DNA of 22,550 nucleotides from an uncultured Candidatus Saccharibacteria bacterium (GCA_946886125.1 CAMPHY010000005.1:1-22550), one strand, 5' to 3'. Positions 8,055 through 14,501 are shown, counted from the stretch's first letter. Numbers and translations: made by a program. Notes: a model not told the origin generated them from the sequence alone.

Positions 8055-8303
8055 CGATTGGTTGTTATGCGAGTTCAACCAAAAGCACCTTATACCCCCT
8101 ATTCTAACTTATGTTAGGTTGCCCGTCATGTGCTTAGCTAGTATTCTACCCTCCACTAGTGAGCAAAAAGCATGACGAGCATACTAACCCCTTTAACCAG
8201 CGAACATCTGCGCTTTGATCGAGATCGTTACGCTTGCCCCTTCGGGTGGGTTAAAGGGCAACATGGCGCTAGGTGATGCCCACCCTTACCTAGCGCTTTT
8301 TTG
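8055..8303 (+). ncRNA. Candidate stand-alone structured RNA (about 250 nt), family unknown
   Basis: The segment has promoter, fold and terminator but no plausible protein. Stems visible by eye: H1 TTGGTTG (8058-8064) with CAACCAA (8076-8082); H2 CTAAC (8104-8108) with GTTAG (8113-8117); H3 CGTCATG-(TG)-CTT (8124-8135) with AAGCATGACG (8168-8177), enclosing CTAGT (8138-8142) with ACTAG (8155-8159); H4 CCCTTTAACC (8189-8198) with GGTTAAAGGG (8249-8258); H5 the terminator. GGGTGGG (8244-8250) is also complementary to CCCACCC (8279-8285) in the terminator loop, a possible pseudoknot or switch. The only ATG frame (8067, 16 codons) lacks a ribosome site. I looked for hallmarks of tmRNA, RNase P RNA and SRP RNA on both strands and saw none; 6S RNA is unlikely because 5' and 3' ends do not form one long rod. 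Confidence 0.7.
8266..8303 (+). terminator. Intrinsic terminator of the structured RNA
   Basis: GCGCTAGGT (8266-8274) pairs perfectly with ACCTAGCGC (8288-8296) around a 13-base loop and is followed directly by TTTTTT (8297-8302). The U-run lies on the plus strand only, which fixes the transcript's direction. Confidence 0.88.
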
Positions 8304-8336
8304 TTTGGAAAAATAATTACCCGTTATATTAAACAG

Positions 8337-8356
8337 CCCACCGTTTGCACGGTGGG
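8337..8356 (-). terminator. Hairpin after the unknown gene, probable weak terminator
   Basis: CCCACCGT (8337-8344) pairs perfectly with ACGGTGGG (8349-8356) around a 4-base loop, starting 13 bases after the stop of the minus-strand gene at 8369. On the minus strand the following bases (CTGTTTAATAT) give only a short U-run, so termination may be partial. Confidence 0.6.
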
Positions 8357-8368
8357 ACTTACGTTTGA

Positions 8369-8818
8369 CTAGGAAGAGGTGAAATTGCGAAATGGCTCAA
8401 GCTCAGCCAGGATGATCTCTCGTAGTTCTTTGAGTGCAGGTAGCGTCAGATCATCAGGAGACACCAGGTGGTACTCGTGGTCTGGAGTGAGCGGTTCGGG
8501 GTGCTCGCGGCGGCTCTCCGTCGACTCTACAAACATCCCGCCCTCAATGACGAGTAGCTTGTACTGAGGATGCAGGGTGGTTACCCTGCATACCTCTGGT
8601 TTATCTTCGGTTACGTAGGTTAGCCTACCGTACCAACTTCGTCGCTCTACTCTCGTGGGTGTCAACATCGTGATGCGCGGCTTGTTACGCCATTCATCGT
8701 GGAAGCTGAGATGTCCTGAGAGTTCTGAGCCGAGCGCCTTGATTTCGCTCACCAGTTGTTCTCGTTCGGCGAGTTCCTCTGGGGTCATTATTTGCGTTAC
8801 TGTACGCACATTAAACAT
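8369..8818 (-). CDS. Hypothetical soluble protein, unknown function
   Basis: A protein of 149 residues from the ATG at 8818 (MFNVRTVTQIMTPEEL); the frame is open to a TTG at 8854 (161 residues), but the GGGAG before that TTG is only one base away, too close to act as its ribosome site. An ATG ten codons further in (MTPEELAERE) is a third option. The sequence has a helical N-terminus (PEELAEREQLVSEIKALGSE), a beta-rich middle (RITMLTPTRVERRSWYGRLT; YKLLVIEGGMFVES) and a helical end (LPALKELREIILAELEPF). It has no membrane segment, signal peptide or motif I recognise. It is monocistronic, with a good promoter and a hairpin after the stop. The real gene call is fairly safe; function unknown. Confidence 0.65.
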   Translation of the reverse strand: MFNVRTVTQIMTPEELAEREQLVSEIKALGSELSGHLSFHDEWRNKPRITMLTPTRVERRSWYGRLTYVTEDKPEVCRVTTLHPQYKLLVIEGGMFVESTESRREHPEPLTPDHEYHLVSPDDLTLPALKELREIILAELEPFRNFTSS

Positions 8819-8865
8819 TATTTTCCAATCTCTAAGATTGCCTCTTCTTGTCAAACTCCCTTTTG

Positions 8866-8893
8866 GAGCCTGACAACTGTTGTGAAGAGGCTC
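8866..8893 (-). promoter_or_regulatory. Hairpin in the 5' leader of the unknown gene
   Basis: GAGCCT (8866-8871) and AGGCTC (8888-8893) pair, with an inner ACAAC/GTTGT match. It lies between the predicted transcription start (about 8902) and the coding region, so it would form in the mRNA leader just ahead of the purine-rich AAAAGGGAG. Confidence 0.45.
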
Positions 8894-8908
8894 GACAAAA
8901 TTATTATT

Positions 8909-8937
8909 ATTTTATAACTTATAACAAGTAATGTCAA
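8909..8937 (-). promoter_or_regulatory. Promoter of the unknown gene at 8369-8818
   Basis: Minus strand TTGACA (8937-8932), 17-base spacer, TAAAAT (8914-8909). The start would be near 8902, giving a leader of about 84 bases to the ATG at 8818. Confidence 0.72.
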
Positions 8938-8970
8938 TATCATTTATCTCGCTCACTATCTATGAGTACA

Positions 8971-8979
8971 TGCTAAGAT
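8971..8979 (+). promoter_or_regulatory. Extended -10 element just upstream of the ZIP transporter
   Basis: TGC-TAAGAT with no -35 match. The ATG at 8991 begins 11 bases after the -10, so the mRNA leader would be only about 4-5 bases and no Shine-Dalgarno is present. This suggests a near-leaderless transcript. Confidence 0.45.
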
Positions 8980-8990
8980 AGATTAAGATT

Positions 8991-9737
8991 ATGACAATTC
9001 TTTATATGATTCTTGCCATTATTTTTGGTAGCGCTATTTCGCTAGCCGGTGGTTTATTGCTACTAAGGACAAAGAAATATCGTGAACGTGCGCTACTGCT
9101 AGCGTTACCGTTTGGTGCCGGTGCGCTTCTAGCGGCTTCCTTTTTTGACTTATTGCCTGAGAGTTTTGAGCTGGCTCACCCAGCAACAATGCTGCTCTAC
9201 GCGCTCGGCGGGTTTTTAGCCTTCTTTATGCTCGAGCGCCTAGCGGGTTGGTTTCATGACCATCACGACCACGGTATGGCGCGCGATGTACGTCAACGTC
9301 GTTTGATCGTGGTAGGAGATATTATTCATAATGCAATTGACGGTATGGCAATAGGTGCAGCCTTTTTGGTCAGTGTTCCAACGGGAATTATTGCAACTAT
9401 TGCTGTCGGCGCTCATGAAGTACCACGTGAAATTGGTACCTTTGCTTTGCTCCTTAGCCGTGGCTGGCAAGATAAAAAAGTAATCATTGCAAATCTTTTA
9501 ACAATTATTGCAACGGTCATTGCCGCCCTTGTCATCTACCTTGTCGGTGTTGATATGGATGCGTTTGTGGCACCACTGCTCGCGATTGTCTCGGGTGTAT
9601 TTATTTACATTGCTGCGAGCGATATAATCCCTGATATTCATGAGCAGCCACAGAGAACCGGCATGATTCAAGCCGGTATGCTTATTTTTGGTTTAGTCAT
9701 TGTTGCTCTGCTCATCGAGCTATTGCATACACACTAA
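8991..9737 (+). CDS. ZIP family divalent metal transporter
   Basis: A 248-residue inner-membrane transporter of the ZIP family (ZupT/GufA-like), which brings Zn2+ or related divalent ions into the cytoplasm. It has about eight hydrophobic segments. The two metal-site helices carry the family signatures HNAIDGMAIG (His113, Asn114, Asp117) and HEVPREIG (His142, Glu143, Glu147). A His/Asp-rich loop (FHDHHDHGMARD, about 88-99) lies between helices 3 and 4, the usual place for a metal-sensing loop in this family. No ribosome site precedes the ATG. It converges on pth with a 4-base overlap of the two 3' ends. The family is secure; the ion preference is not readable. Confidence 0.92.
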   Translation: MTILYMILAIIFGSAISLAGGLLLLRTKKYRERALLLALPFGAGALLAASFFDLLPESFELAHPATMLLYALGGFLAFFMLERLAGWFHDHHDHGMARDVRQRRLIVVGDIIHNAIDGMAIGAAFLVSVPTGIIATIAVGAHEVPREIGTFALLLSRGWQDKKVIIANLLTIIATVIAALVIYLVGVDMDAFVAPLLAIVSGVFIYIAASDIIPDIHEQPQRTGMIQAGMLIFGLVIVALLIELLHTH

Positions 9738-10297
9738 ATACTATGACTTGTCATTTCTAAGGAACCAGCGCAAAACTGAGTTATTAGTTCCTGTACTTTC
9801 GGAAGAACAGATGCCGTCAATTCATCTGACTCCTGTTTTGTAAACGGACTTAAGACAAAATCAGCGTCATTAATCTGATTGCGTACATCGTTACTTACGC
9901 CAATGCGAATACGGGCGTAATCTGGTCCTAGATGCTGATTGAGCGACTTGATACCGTTATTGCCAGCGTCGCTTCCCTTTTGGCGAATACGAATTGTTCC
10001 GAACGGTAAGGCTAGCTCGTCATGTATAACTAGAAGATCTTCGCGGGCATCGAGCTTATAAAAGTCGACTAAAGCTCTAGCAGATTGCCCTGTTTCGTTA
10101 TAAAACGTCGTTGGTTTTACCAACAGGACTTTTTGACCTGCTATAGAGAGCTCGGCAATATCGGCGTAAAATTTTGGCTTTTTGTTAAACTCGGCTGTGT
10201 GTTCAATCGCCAACGTCTCAAGACTGAGGAAGCCCACATTATGACGCGTGCGGGTATATTGAGCGCCGGGGTTGCCTTGTGCGAAAATGATTTTCAT
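9734..10297 (-). CDS. pth: Peptidyl-tRNA hydrolase
   Basis: A 187-residue enzyme that cleaves the ester bond of peptidyl-tRNA released from stalled ribosomes and recycles the tRNA. It starts with the family signature GNPGAQYTRTRHNVGF; Asn9 and the catalytic His19 match the E. coli Asn10/His20 positions. The second signature is VIHDELALPFGTIRIR with the catalytic Asp, followed by KGSDAGNNGIKSL; the more common GHNG is GNNG here. Length is usual for bacterial Pth. The ATG follows TAGGA at good spacing. Its 3' end overlaps the ZIP gene by 4 bases on the opposite strand. Identification is secure. Confidence 0.96.
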   Translation of the reverse strand: MKIIFAQGNPGAQYTRTRHNVGFLSLETLAIEHTAEFNKKPKFYADIAELSIAGQKVLLVKPTTFYNETGQSARALVDFYKLDAREDLLVIHDELALPFGTIRIRQKGSDAGNNGIKSLNQHLGPDYARIRIGVSNDVRNQINDADFVLSPFTKQESDELTASVLPKVQELITQFCAGSLEMTSHSI

Positions 10298-10407
10298 ATT
10301 AATTCCTACTATAGACCATTCAGCTAATACTCAACAAATTTTTATATACTCCCACCATTAACACTATTGTTAGTGTGGTTTTGCCATAAGCATTTTATAA
10401 AATAATA

Positions 10408-10436
10408 TTGCAAATTACATGAATATGTGATATATA
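10408..10436 (+). promoter_or_regulatory. Promoter of the LPXTG surface protein gene
   Basis: TTGCAA (10408-10413), 17-base spacer, TATATA (10431-10436) preceded by TGA (extended -10). The start would be near 10443, giving a leader of about 65 bases that ends in AGGGAGAAGG before the ATG at 10508. Confidence 0.6.
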
Positions 10437-10507
10437 TGGATATGACAATAACCACGGAGTAATAAGGTTAACGAAGCAAGGGGTTGCTTCAGGGAGAAGG
10501 TATTATT

Positions 10508-11776
10508 ATGCTTCACAAAGTGAAAGAAAATCTAAACAGTAAGCTAAACCAGTTAGGTTTTTACAGTCGACGTCTTCGTAAGGAGAATATTACTAAACTT
10601 GTCGTTGCATCAACCGCTTCACTTGCTTTAGTACTGCAACTGACTGTTGGTATCTTGCCTTCTTCAATCGATCCTGTATCTGCCAATCATGTTCCTAGTA
10701 ACTATGACATGGCTGGTGACGCACTTGTCGCCGGTGGTGTACGAGACAAAGCTCACTTTCTGAGTATTTATGATACGAACAGCAGCGACCTTAAGGAAAT
10801 CTATTCTCATTTTGGCGTTACTCGTCAAGATATTAATAATGCAAAGATGGGAAGCTTCTATACAGATAGCTACAATGGTCAATTGAAGGTATTAAGTCGT
10901 ATGGACTGGCCTGGACACGGCCGTAGCAAAGTAAACGTACCAGGCGCAAATACATCTATTTATACTGGTCCATGGATTGATGGCGCAAACGGTCGTCACC
11001 AGCAACTAGAAGCTCTTGTTGGTAAACGTGCGGTTGATGGACAATGGTTTGCTATTGTTCTTGACTGTGCCAACCTCGTGTATGTTACCCCACCTCAGCC
11101 ACCAAAGCCTAAGCCAGCGGCGGTATGTACGAGCCTTTCAATTGATTCGCTGAGCCGTAACAGCTTCAAGTTCTCTGCTCGCGCAACAGTTAGTAACGGC
11201 GCAACAATTAGTGGCTATCACTATACGGTAACAAAAGACGGTACTCAGGTGCTTGATCGTACGGTCGCCACTACCGGTACATCATCAGCAATTAACTATA
11301 CTGCTCCTGAAGATGGTACCTATACCGCTCGGGTAACGGTTCAGACAAGTGTTGGTGCAAAAACTGCTGATGCATGCGCCAAGCAGTTCACCGTTAAGCC
11401 AAAACCTGAAGTTAAAATGATCAAGGTGTGTGAACTCGACACGAAGGATATCATCACCATTCGCGAGGAAGACTTTGACAGCAGCAAGCACTCAAAAGAC
11501 TATGATGATTGTGATATCAAAGTATGTGATCTTGCAACTAAGACAATTATTTCTATCCGAAAAGATGATTTTGATGACAGTAAGCATTCGACAGATTTAA
11601 GTGACTGTGATGAAGTTCCTGTAACTCCTCCAGCTCCACAGACACCACCAGAACTACCAAAGACTGGTGTTGGCGAGACTGTCACTGGCGCACTTGGTAT
11701 CGGTTCAATTATCGCTGCTGCTGGTTACTACGTCGCTAGTCGTCGCAATCTACTCAGCGCACTCTTAAACCGCTAA
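10508..11776 (+). CDS. LPXTG-anchored secreted surface protein with Cys-rich tandem repeats
   Basis: A 422-residue exported protein. I chose the ATG at 10508 because AGGGAGAAGG lies 7 bases before it; the frame extends to a TTG at 10484 that overlaps this site. A basic start (about 1-29) and a hydrophobic stretch (31-50) form a signal peptide or anchor with a possible cut near VSA-NHV. Residues about 62-192 are an uncharacterised extracellular domain, then a PPQPPKPKP linker. An Ig/PKD-like beta domain follows (about 205-297). Two 32-residue tandem repeats (305-336 and 337-368) share IKVC-x-L-x-TK-x-II-x-IR-x2-DFD-x-SKHS-x-D-x2-DCD. A Pro-rich linker leads to LPKTG (383-387), a hydrophobic helix and SRR, the classic sortase sorting signal. 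Expected on the cell surface, perhaps in contact with a host cell. Own promoter and terminator. Confidence 0.85.
   Translation: MLHKVKENLNSKLNQLGFYSRRLRKENITKLVVASTASLALVLQLTVGILPSSIDPVSANHVPSNYDMAGDALVAGGVRDKAHFLSIYDTNSSDLKEIYSHFGVTRQDINNAKMGSFYTDSYNGQLKVLSRMDWPGHGRSKVNVPGANTSIYTGPWIDGANGRHQQLEALVGKRAVDGQWFAIVLDCANLVYVTPPQPPKPKPAAVCTSLSIDSLSRNSFKFSARATVSNGATISGYHYTVTKDGTQVLDRTVATTGTSSAINYTAPEDGTYTARVTVQTSVGAKTADACAKQFTVKPKPEVKMIKVCELDTKDIITIREEDFDSSKHSKDYDDCDIKVCDLATKTIISIRKDDFDDSKHSTDLSDCDEVPVTPPAPQTPPELPKTGVGETVTGALGIGSIIAAAGYYVASRRNLLSALLNR
11420..11611 (+). repeat. Two 96-bp tandem coding repeats in the surface protein
   Basis: Units 11420-11515 and 11516-11611 encode 32 residues each with two Cys per unit at matching positions (KVC near the start, DCD at the end). 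DNA identity is clearly lower than protein identity, so the duplication is old and the protein pattern is under selection. Confidence 0.8.
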
Positions 11777-11797
11777 CAGCTGATAGCGTAAAGATAC

Positions 11798-11830
11798 ACA
11801 GCTCCGTCTTGTAAGGCGGAGCTGTTTAAT
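11798..11830 (+). terminator. Terminator of the surface protein gene
   Basis: ACAGCTCCG (11798-11806) pairs with CGGAGCTGT (11817-11825), followed by TTTAATATT and, a little later, CTTTTT. The promoter of the next gene begins 7 bases after the stem. Confidence 0.8.
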
Positions 11831-11831
11831 A

Positions 11832-11860
11832 TTGCTTTTTATCTCATTTTATGGTAATAT
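11832..11860 (+). promoter_or_regulatory. Promoter of the small-membrane-protein operon
   Basis: TTGCTT (11832-11837), 17-base spacer, TAATAT (11855-11860) preceded by TGG (extended -10). The start would be near 11867, leaving a 29-base leader with TTAGGAGGAGGG before the ATG at 11896. Confidence 0.6.
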
Positions 11861-11895
11861 ATATTAAGTTCATTGCTACTATCTTAGGAGGAGGG

Positions 11896-12234
11896 ATGAA
11901 CTCGATCCTTGGAGGTATACTAGTCGGCTTCTTCTTCGCTGGTGTCGGTCTCGTTATTGTTGGTATGATTTTAGACCGCAAGTACAAGGCTATGCTTTCG
12001 AAGCGTCTGTTGGCGCTTAAGTGTCGCTACAACGGCTATATCACGATGAATTTCAGCTTCACTTTGCTGTTTTGCATTGCGCTGGAGAAACATCTTGATG
12101 TTGCGTACGGGTGGCTCTTTTTAATGGACACCGTTGGCCCCTTGCCGGTAATCGTCGGTTTGGTATTTTTTGTATCCTACTTCAATCAGCGCGATCTGCT
12201 GATGATTCGTTTTTCGAGAAAGGAAAACAATTGA
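11896..12234 (+). CDS. Small multi-pass membrane protein, unknown function
   Basis: A 112-residue protein starting MNSILGGILVGFFFAGVG. I chose the ATG at 11896 because a full AGGAGG lies just in front; the frame also runs up to an ATG at 11851 that sits inside the promoter. Three hydrophobic segments are visible (about 4-24, 48-72 and 77-97), joined by a basic loop (DRKYKAMLSKRLLALKCR) that should face the cytoplasm. The C-terminus is basic (RFSRKENN). It stops with TGA, supporting the standard code. The next gene starts on an overlapping TTG, so the two are translationally coupled. I do not recognise a family. Confidence 0.65.
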   Translation: MNSILGGILVGFFFAGVGLVIVGMILDRKYKAMLSKRLLALKCRYNGYITMNFSFTLLFCIALEKHLDVAYGWLFLMDTVGPLPVIVGLVFFVSYFNQRDLLMIRFSRKENN

Positions 12235-12422
12235 ATATCGTCACATGGTATGAGCAGTCCGTTCGTCCGTGGGTGGAGCTTGCACCGGTTTTGTTCTGGG
12301 CATTTGTAGCTCTGGCTGCGCTGATTATTGTGGTGTATCAATACCGCAATTTCAGACGTCAACGACGAGCTGCTGATCCGCACATGCTCACCAATGAGCG
12401 CCATCACTCACAAAGGAGATAG
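12231..12422 (+). CDS. 63-residue single-pass membrane protein, unknown function
   Basis: It starts on TTG at 12231 (reading MNIVTWYEQSVRPWVELAPV), overlapping the previous gene's TGA by 4 bases, with AAAGGA 7 bases before the TTG. One hydrophobic helix (about 17-36, VELAPVLFWAFVALAALIIV) is followed by a very basic tail (YRNFRRQRRAAD), so the C-terminus should be cytoplasmic. The frame is open further upstream, but that part reads through the preceding gene and has no ribosome site. No family recognised. The coupling to its neighbour suggests that the products act together. Confidence 0.6.
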   Translation: MNIVTWYEQSVRPWVELAPVLFWAFVALAALIIVVYQYRNFRRQRRAADPHMLTNERHHSQRR

Positions 12423-12426
12423 TCAC

Positions 12427-12648
12427 ATGGACCCCATAACACTCGCTGTCTTGTTGATGGCTGTAGTGCTTGTGTGCGCAGTGGCTGGGTTGCTACTCGT
12501 GCGTACCAGTCTAAGGCGTATTAAGTACTCAGAAGTCTCGAGTATTTCTGGGCTTGATCAGCTGTATGCTGGCGCCGGCCTCGTTGTCTGGCTTCTCGGA
12601 GCCGCAATAGCGCTACACGCTGCTTATACGGCTGGCTGGATCGCTTAA
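12427..12648 (+). CDS. 73-residue two-pass membrane protein, unknown function
   Basis: It begins at the ATG at 12427 (MDPITLAVLLMAVVLVCAVA), preceded by AAAGGAGAT that overlaps the end of the previous gene. Two hydrophobic helices (about 4-24 and 46-68) flank a basic loop (RTSLRRIKYSE), a hairpin topology with both ends outside if the positive-inside rule holds. It is the third gene of the operon begun at 11896 and is followed by tandem hairpins and a U-run. The frame is open further upstream to 12328, but that part lies within the preceding gene. No family recognised. Confidence 0.62.
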   Translation: MDPITLAVLLMAVVLVCAVAGLLLVRTSLRRIKYSEVSSISGLDQLYAGAGLVVWLLGAAIALHAAYTAGWIA

Positions 12649-12672
12649 TGTCGCGTGACACTTCACGTAATC

Positions 12673-12720
12673 GCAGGAGAGTCCTGCGTCCCGCCTGGAA
12701 ACAGGCGGGCGTTTTTATTT
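12673..12720 (+). terminator. Double hairpin terminator after the small-protein operon
   Basis: A short hairpin GCAGGA/TCCTGC (12673-12687) is followed at once by CCCGCCTG (12690-12697), a GAAA loop and CAGGCGGG (12702-12709), then GTTTTTATTT. The second hairpin plus U-run is a textbook intrinsic terminator. Confidence 0.88.
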
Positions 12721-12734
12721 ACGTACATATGGTG

Positions 12735-12763
12735 TTGCATGATATTAAAATAAATTATATAGT
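12735..12763 (+). promoter_or_regulatory. Probable promoter of the 73-residue membrane protein at 12799
   Basis: TTGCAT (12735-12740), 17-base spacer, TATAGT (12758-12763), in an AT-rich stretch. The start would be near 12770, about 29 bases before the ATG. Confidence 0.5.
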
Positions 12764-12798
12764 ATAAACAATTCATTCTTTTACAACCAGGAGTCAGT

Positions 12799-13020
12799 AT
12801 GGACATGCATGTGGCGGTATGGGTCGTTTTGTGGATTATTGCCGTGGGTGGAGCGTTATTCACTCTCGCCTTAAGTTACTCAGCTTCTAATGATATACGA
12901 ATGCGGCGGGCCAGTAAGCCTGAGCCTCTGCCTTCGCGAGCCAAAGTAGCTTGCCAAATCATCATGGCAAATGTTTGTTTCTTGGCAGCTGTTGGAGCTG
13001 TTCTGATTCTTGTGCAATAG
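12799..13020 (+). CDS. 73-residue two-pass membrane protein, unknown function
   Basis: Starts MDMHVAVWVVLWIIAVGGAL with a clear AGGAG 7 bases ahead of the ATG. Two hydrophobic helices (about 5-27 and 50-72) flank a basic loop (DIRMRRASKPEPLPSRAKVA). Length and layout mirror the gene at 12427, though I see no clear sequence identity, so common descent is only a possibility. It has its own promoter and shares a two-way terminator with der on the opposite strand. No family recognised. Confidence 0.62.
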   Translation: MDMHVAVWVVLWIIAVGGALFTLALSYSASNDIRMRRASKPEPLPSRAKVACQIIMANVCFLAAVGAVLILVQ

Positions 13021-13038
13021 GTGAGTTTGCCTGTCACT

Positions 13039-13079
13039 AAAATAGCCTGTCGCTAGTAGTGGCAGGCTATTTTATTTTT
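13039..13079. terminator. Bidirectional terminator between the small membrane gene and der
   Basis: AAAATAGCCTG (13039-13049) pairs with CAGGCTATTTT (13063-13073). A T-run follows on the plus strand (TTTTATTTTT), and the A-run at the other end supplies Us for the minus strand. The der stop codon (13072-13074) lies inside one arm. Confidence 0.85.
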
Positions 13080-14481
13080 CTGGTGATTGTTCGGCTTGTT
13101 TGGCTTGTTTGTATGCTTTAGTGACTGGCGCTTGGCCTTTAGCAACTCGTTCTTTGTTGGCTTTAATCTGTTTCTCGTCTCTAAATGAAAAACGGATAGG
13201 TGTACCGGCGAAGTTAGCCTCTTCTCGCAAAAGTCGCTCCAAATAACGCTTATAGCTCCAGTGAACAAATTTCAAATTAGAGCCGTAAATCACAAACCAG
13301 GGCGGCGAAGTGTCGGTTTGTACCATATAGCGTAGCTTTGGGTGTGTATTCTTAAGGCCAGCTGGTGGATGCTTTTGGATCGCTTTTTGTAGTAAGTCGT
13401 TTAGTTTTCGTGTCTTTACTTCTTGCTTGCGACGAGCATCAATATCAAGGGCAAGGTCAAATAACTTTGTCACATTCTGCCCTGTTACGCTACTGGTAAA
13501 GATTAACGGTGCCCACGGTGTAAAGTTGAAGGTATACGCAATTTTTGGTGCCAGCGCATCACGAGTGTAGGCGTCTTTGCCTTCGACGCTATCCCATTTA
13601 CTGACAACAATCACCATGCCCTTACCTGCTTCGTCGATAATACCTGCAAGGCGTTGATCGAGTTGCGTGTTTAGCTCGTTGGCGTCCATGAGAAGTAGAC
13701 AAACGTCTGACTCTTCAATGGCTTGTAGCGTACGTAGTACTGAGAATTTCTCAATACCCACTTCTTGCTTGCCAGGCTTACGCATGCCGGCGGTATCAAG
13801 AATCTCAATATCACGGGCACCATAACGAACTGAAATGCGATTTACGTCGCGAGTTGTACCAGCGATGTTAGCGACCAGTGCTTGCTGTTTACCAGCTAGC
13901 GTATTGAAGAGGTAACTCTTACCTACATTTGGACGTCCAATCAATGAAATGCGTAGTACGTCATCAGGTACTTCTTCGTACTTGGCGGGTATAAGTCGGA
14001 CAATTTCATCGAGAATGTCCACGATACCTTGATTATGCTCGGCAGAAGCGCGAATAATGCTGCTAATACCAAGGCGCTTAAATTCATCGTTAGGAAGGCT
14101 TTCTTTAAGATCAGCTTTGTTGGTGATAAGAAGGACAGGCTTTTTGCTACGTAAAGCTTTTTTTGCTACAAATTTATCCTGATCACTACTGTACTGGGTG
14201 CTGTCGACAACGACCAAAATAACATCAGCAGCCTCGGCAGCCTCAGTAATTTGTTCTTGAATTGATGCTTCAAACTCGTCGTTTGGATCTTTTAGTCCGG
14301 CAGTGTCGACAAGCCAAAAGTTGTGATGCTTGTACTCTACTCTTCCGAGGACATTGTCACGAGTTGTTCCAGCTTCGCGAGCAACGATTGCCTGCTGGGC
14401 GCGTACCATACGATTAAAAAGCGAACTCTTGCCGACGTTCGCTTGTCCAATAATCGCTACCGTAGGTAATTTAGAGGCCAT
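13072..14481 (-). CDS. der: Ribosome biogenesis GTPase Der (EngA)
   Basis: A 469-residue GTPase with two tandem G domains and a C-terminal KH-like domain, needed for 50S subunit maturation. G domain 1: GQANVGKSS (about 11-19), DTAGL, TNKAD. G domain 2: GRPNVGKSY (about 183-191), DTAGMR, and SKWD where NKxD is usual. The KH-like part follows (about 360-440), ending in a basic tail. The ATG at 14481 opens MASKLPTVAIIGQANVGKSS and has no Shine-Dalgarno; an extended -10 lies 11 bases ahead, which suggests a near-leaderless mRNA. Monocistronic. Identification is secure. Confidence 0.97.
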   Translation of the reverse strand: MASKLPTVAIIGQANVGKSSLFNRMVRAQQAIVAREAGTTRDNVLGRVEYKHHNFWLVDTAGLKDPNDEFEASIQEQITEAAEAADVILVVVDSTQYSSDQDKFVAKKALRSKKPVLLITNKADLKESLPNDEFKRLGISSIIRASAEHNQGIVDILDEIVRLIPAKYEEVPDDVLRISLIGRPNVGKSYLFNTLAGKQQALVANIAGTTRDVNRISVRYGARDIEILDTAGMRKPGKQEVGIEKFSVLRTLQAIEESDVCLLLMDANELNTQLDQRLAGIIDEAGKGMVIVVSKWDSVEGKDAYTRDALAPKIAYTFNFTPWAPLIFTSSVTGQNVTKLFDLALDIDARRKQEVKTRKLNDLLQKAIQKHPPAGLKNTHPKLRYMVQTDTSPPWFVIYGSNLKFVHWSYKRYLERLLREEANFAGTPIRFSFRDEKQIKANKERVAKGQAPVTKAYKQAKQAEQSPEK

Positions 14482-14492
14482 AACTTTTGTTC

Positions 14493-14501
14493 ATTATAAC
14501 A
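14493..14501 (-). promoter_or_regulatory. Extended -10 element directly upstream of der
   Basis: Minus strand TGT-TATAAT (14501-14493) with no recognisable -35, ending 11 bases before the der ATG. The transcript would begin about 4-5 bases before the start codon. Confidence 0.55.

Noticed and set aside
8067..8117. 16-codon open frame inside the orphan RNA (MRVQPKAPYTPYSNLC)
   Set aside because: No ribosome site ahead of the ATG, which lies inside the loop of the first hairpin; the structure explains the sequence better.
10361..10376. ACACTA/TAGTGT inverted repeat between pth and the surface protein
   Set aside because: Only six AT-rich pairs, no gene ends beside it, and it lies between two divergent starts; too weak to call a terminator or operator.
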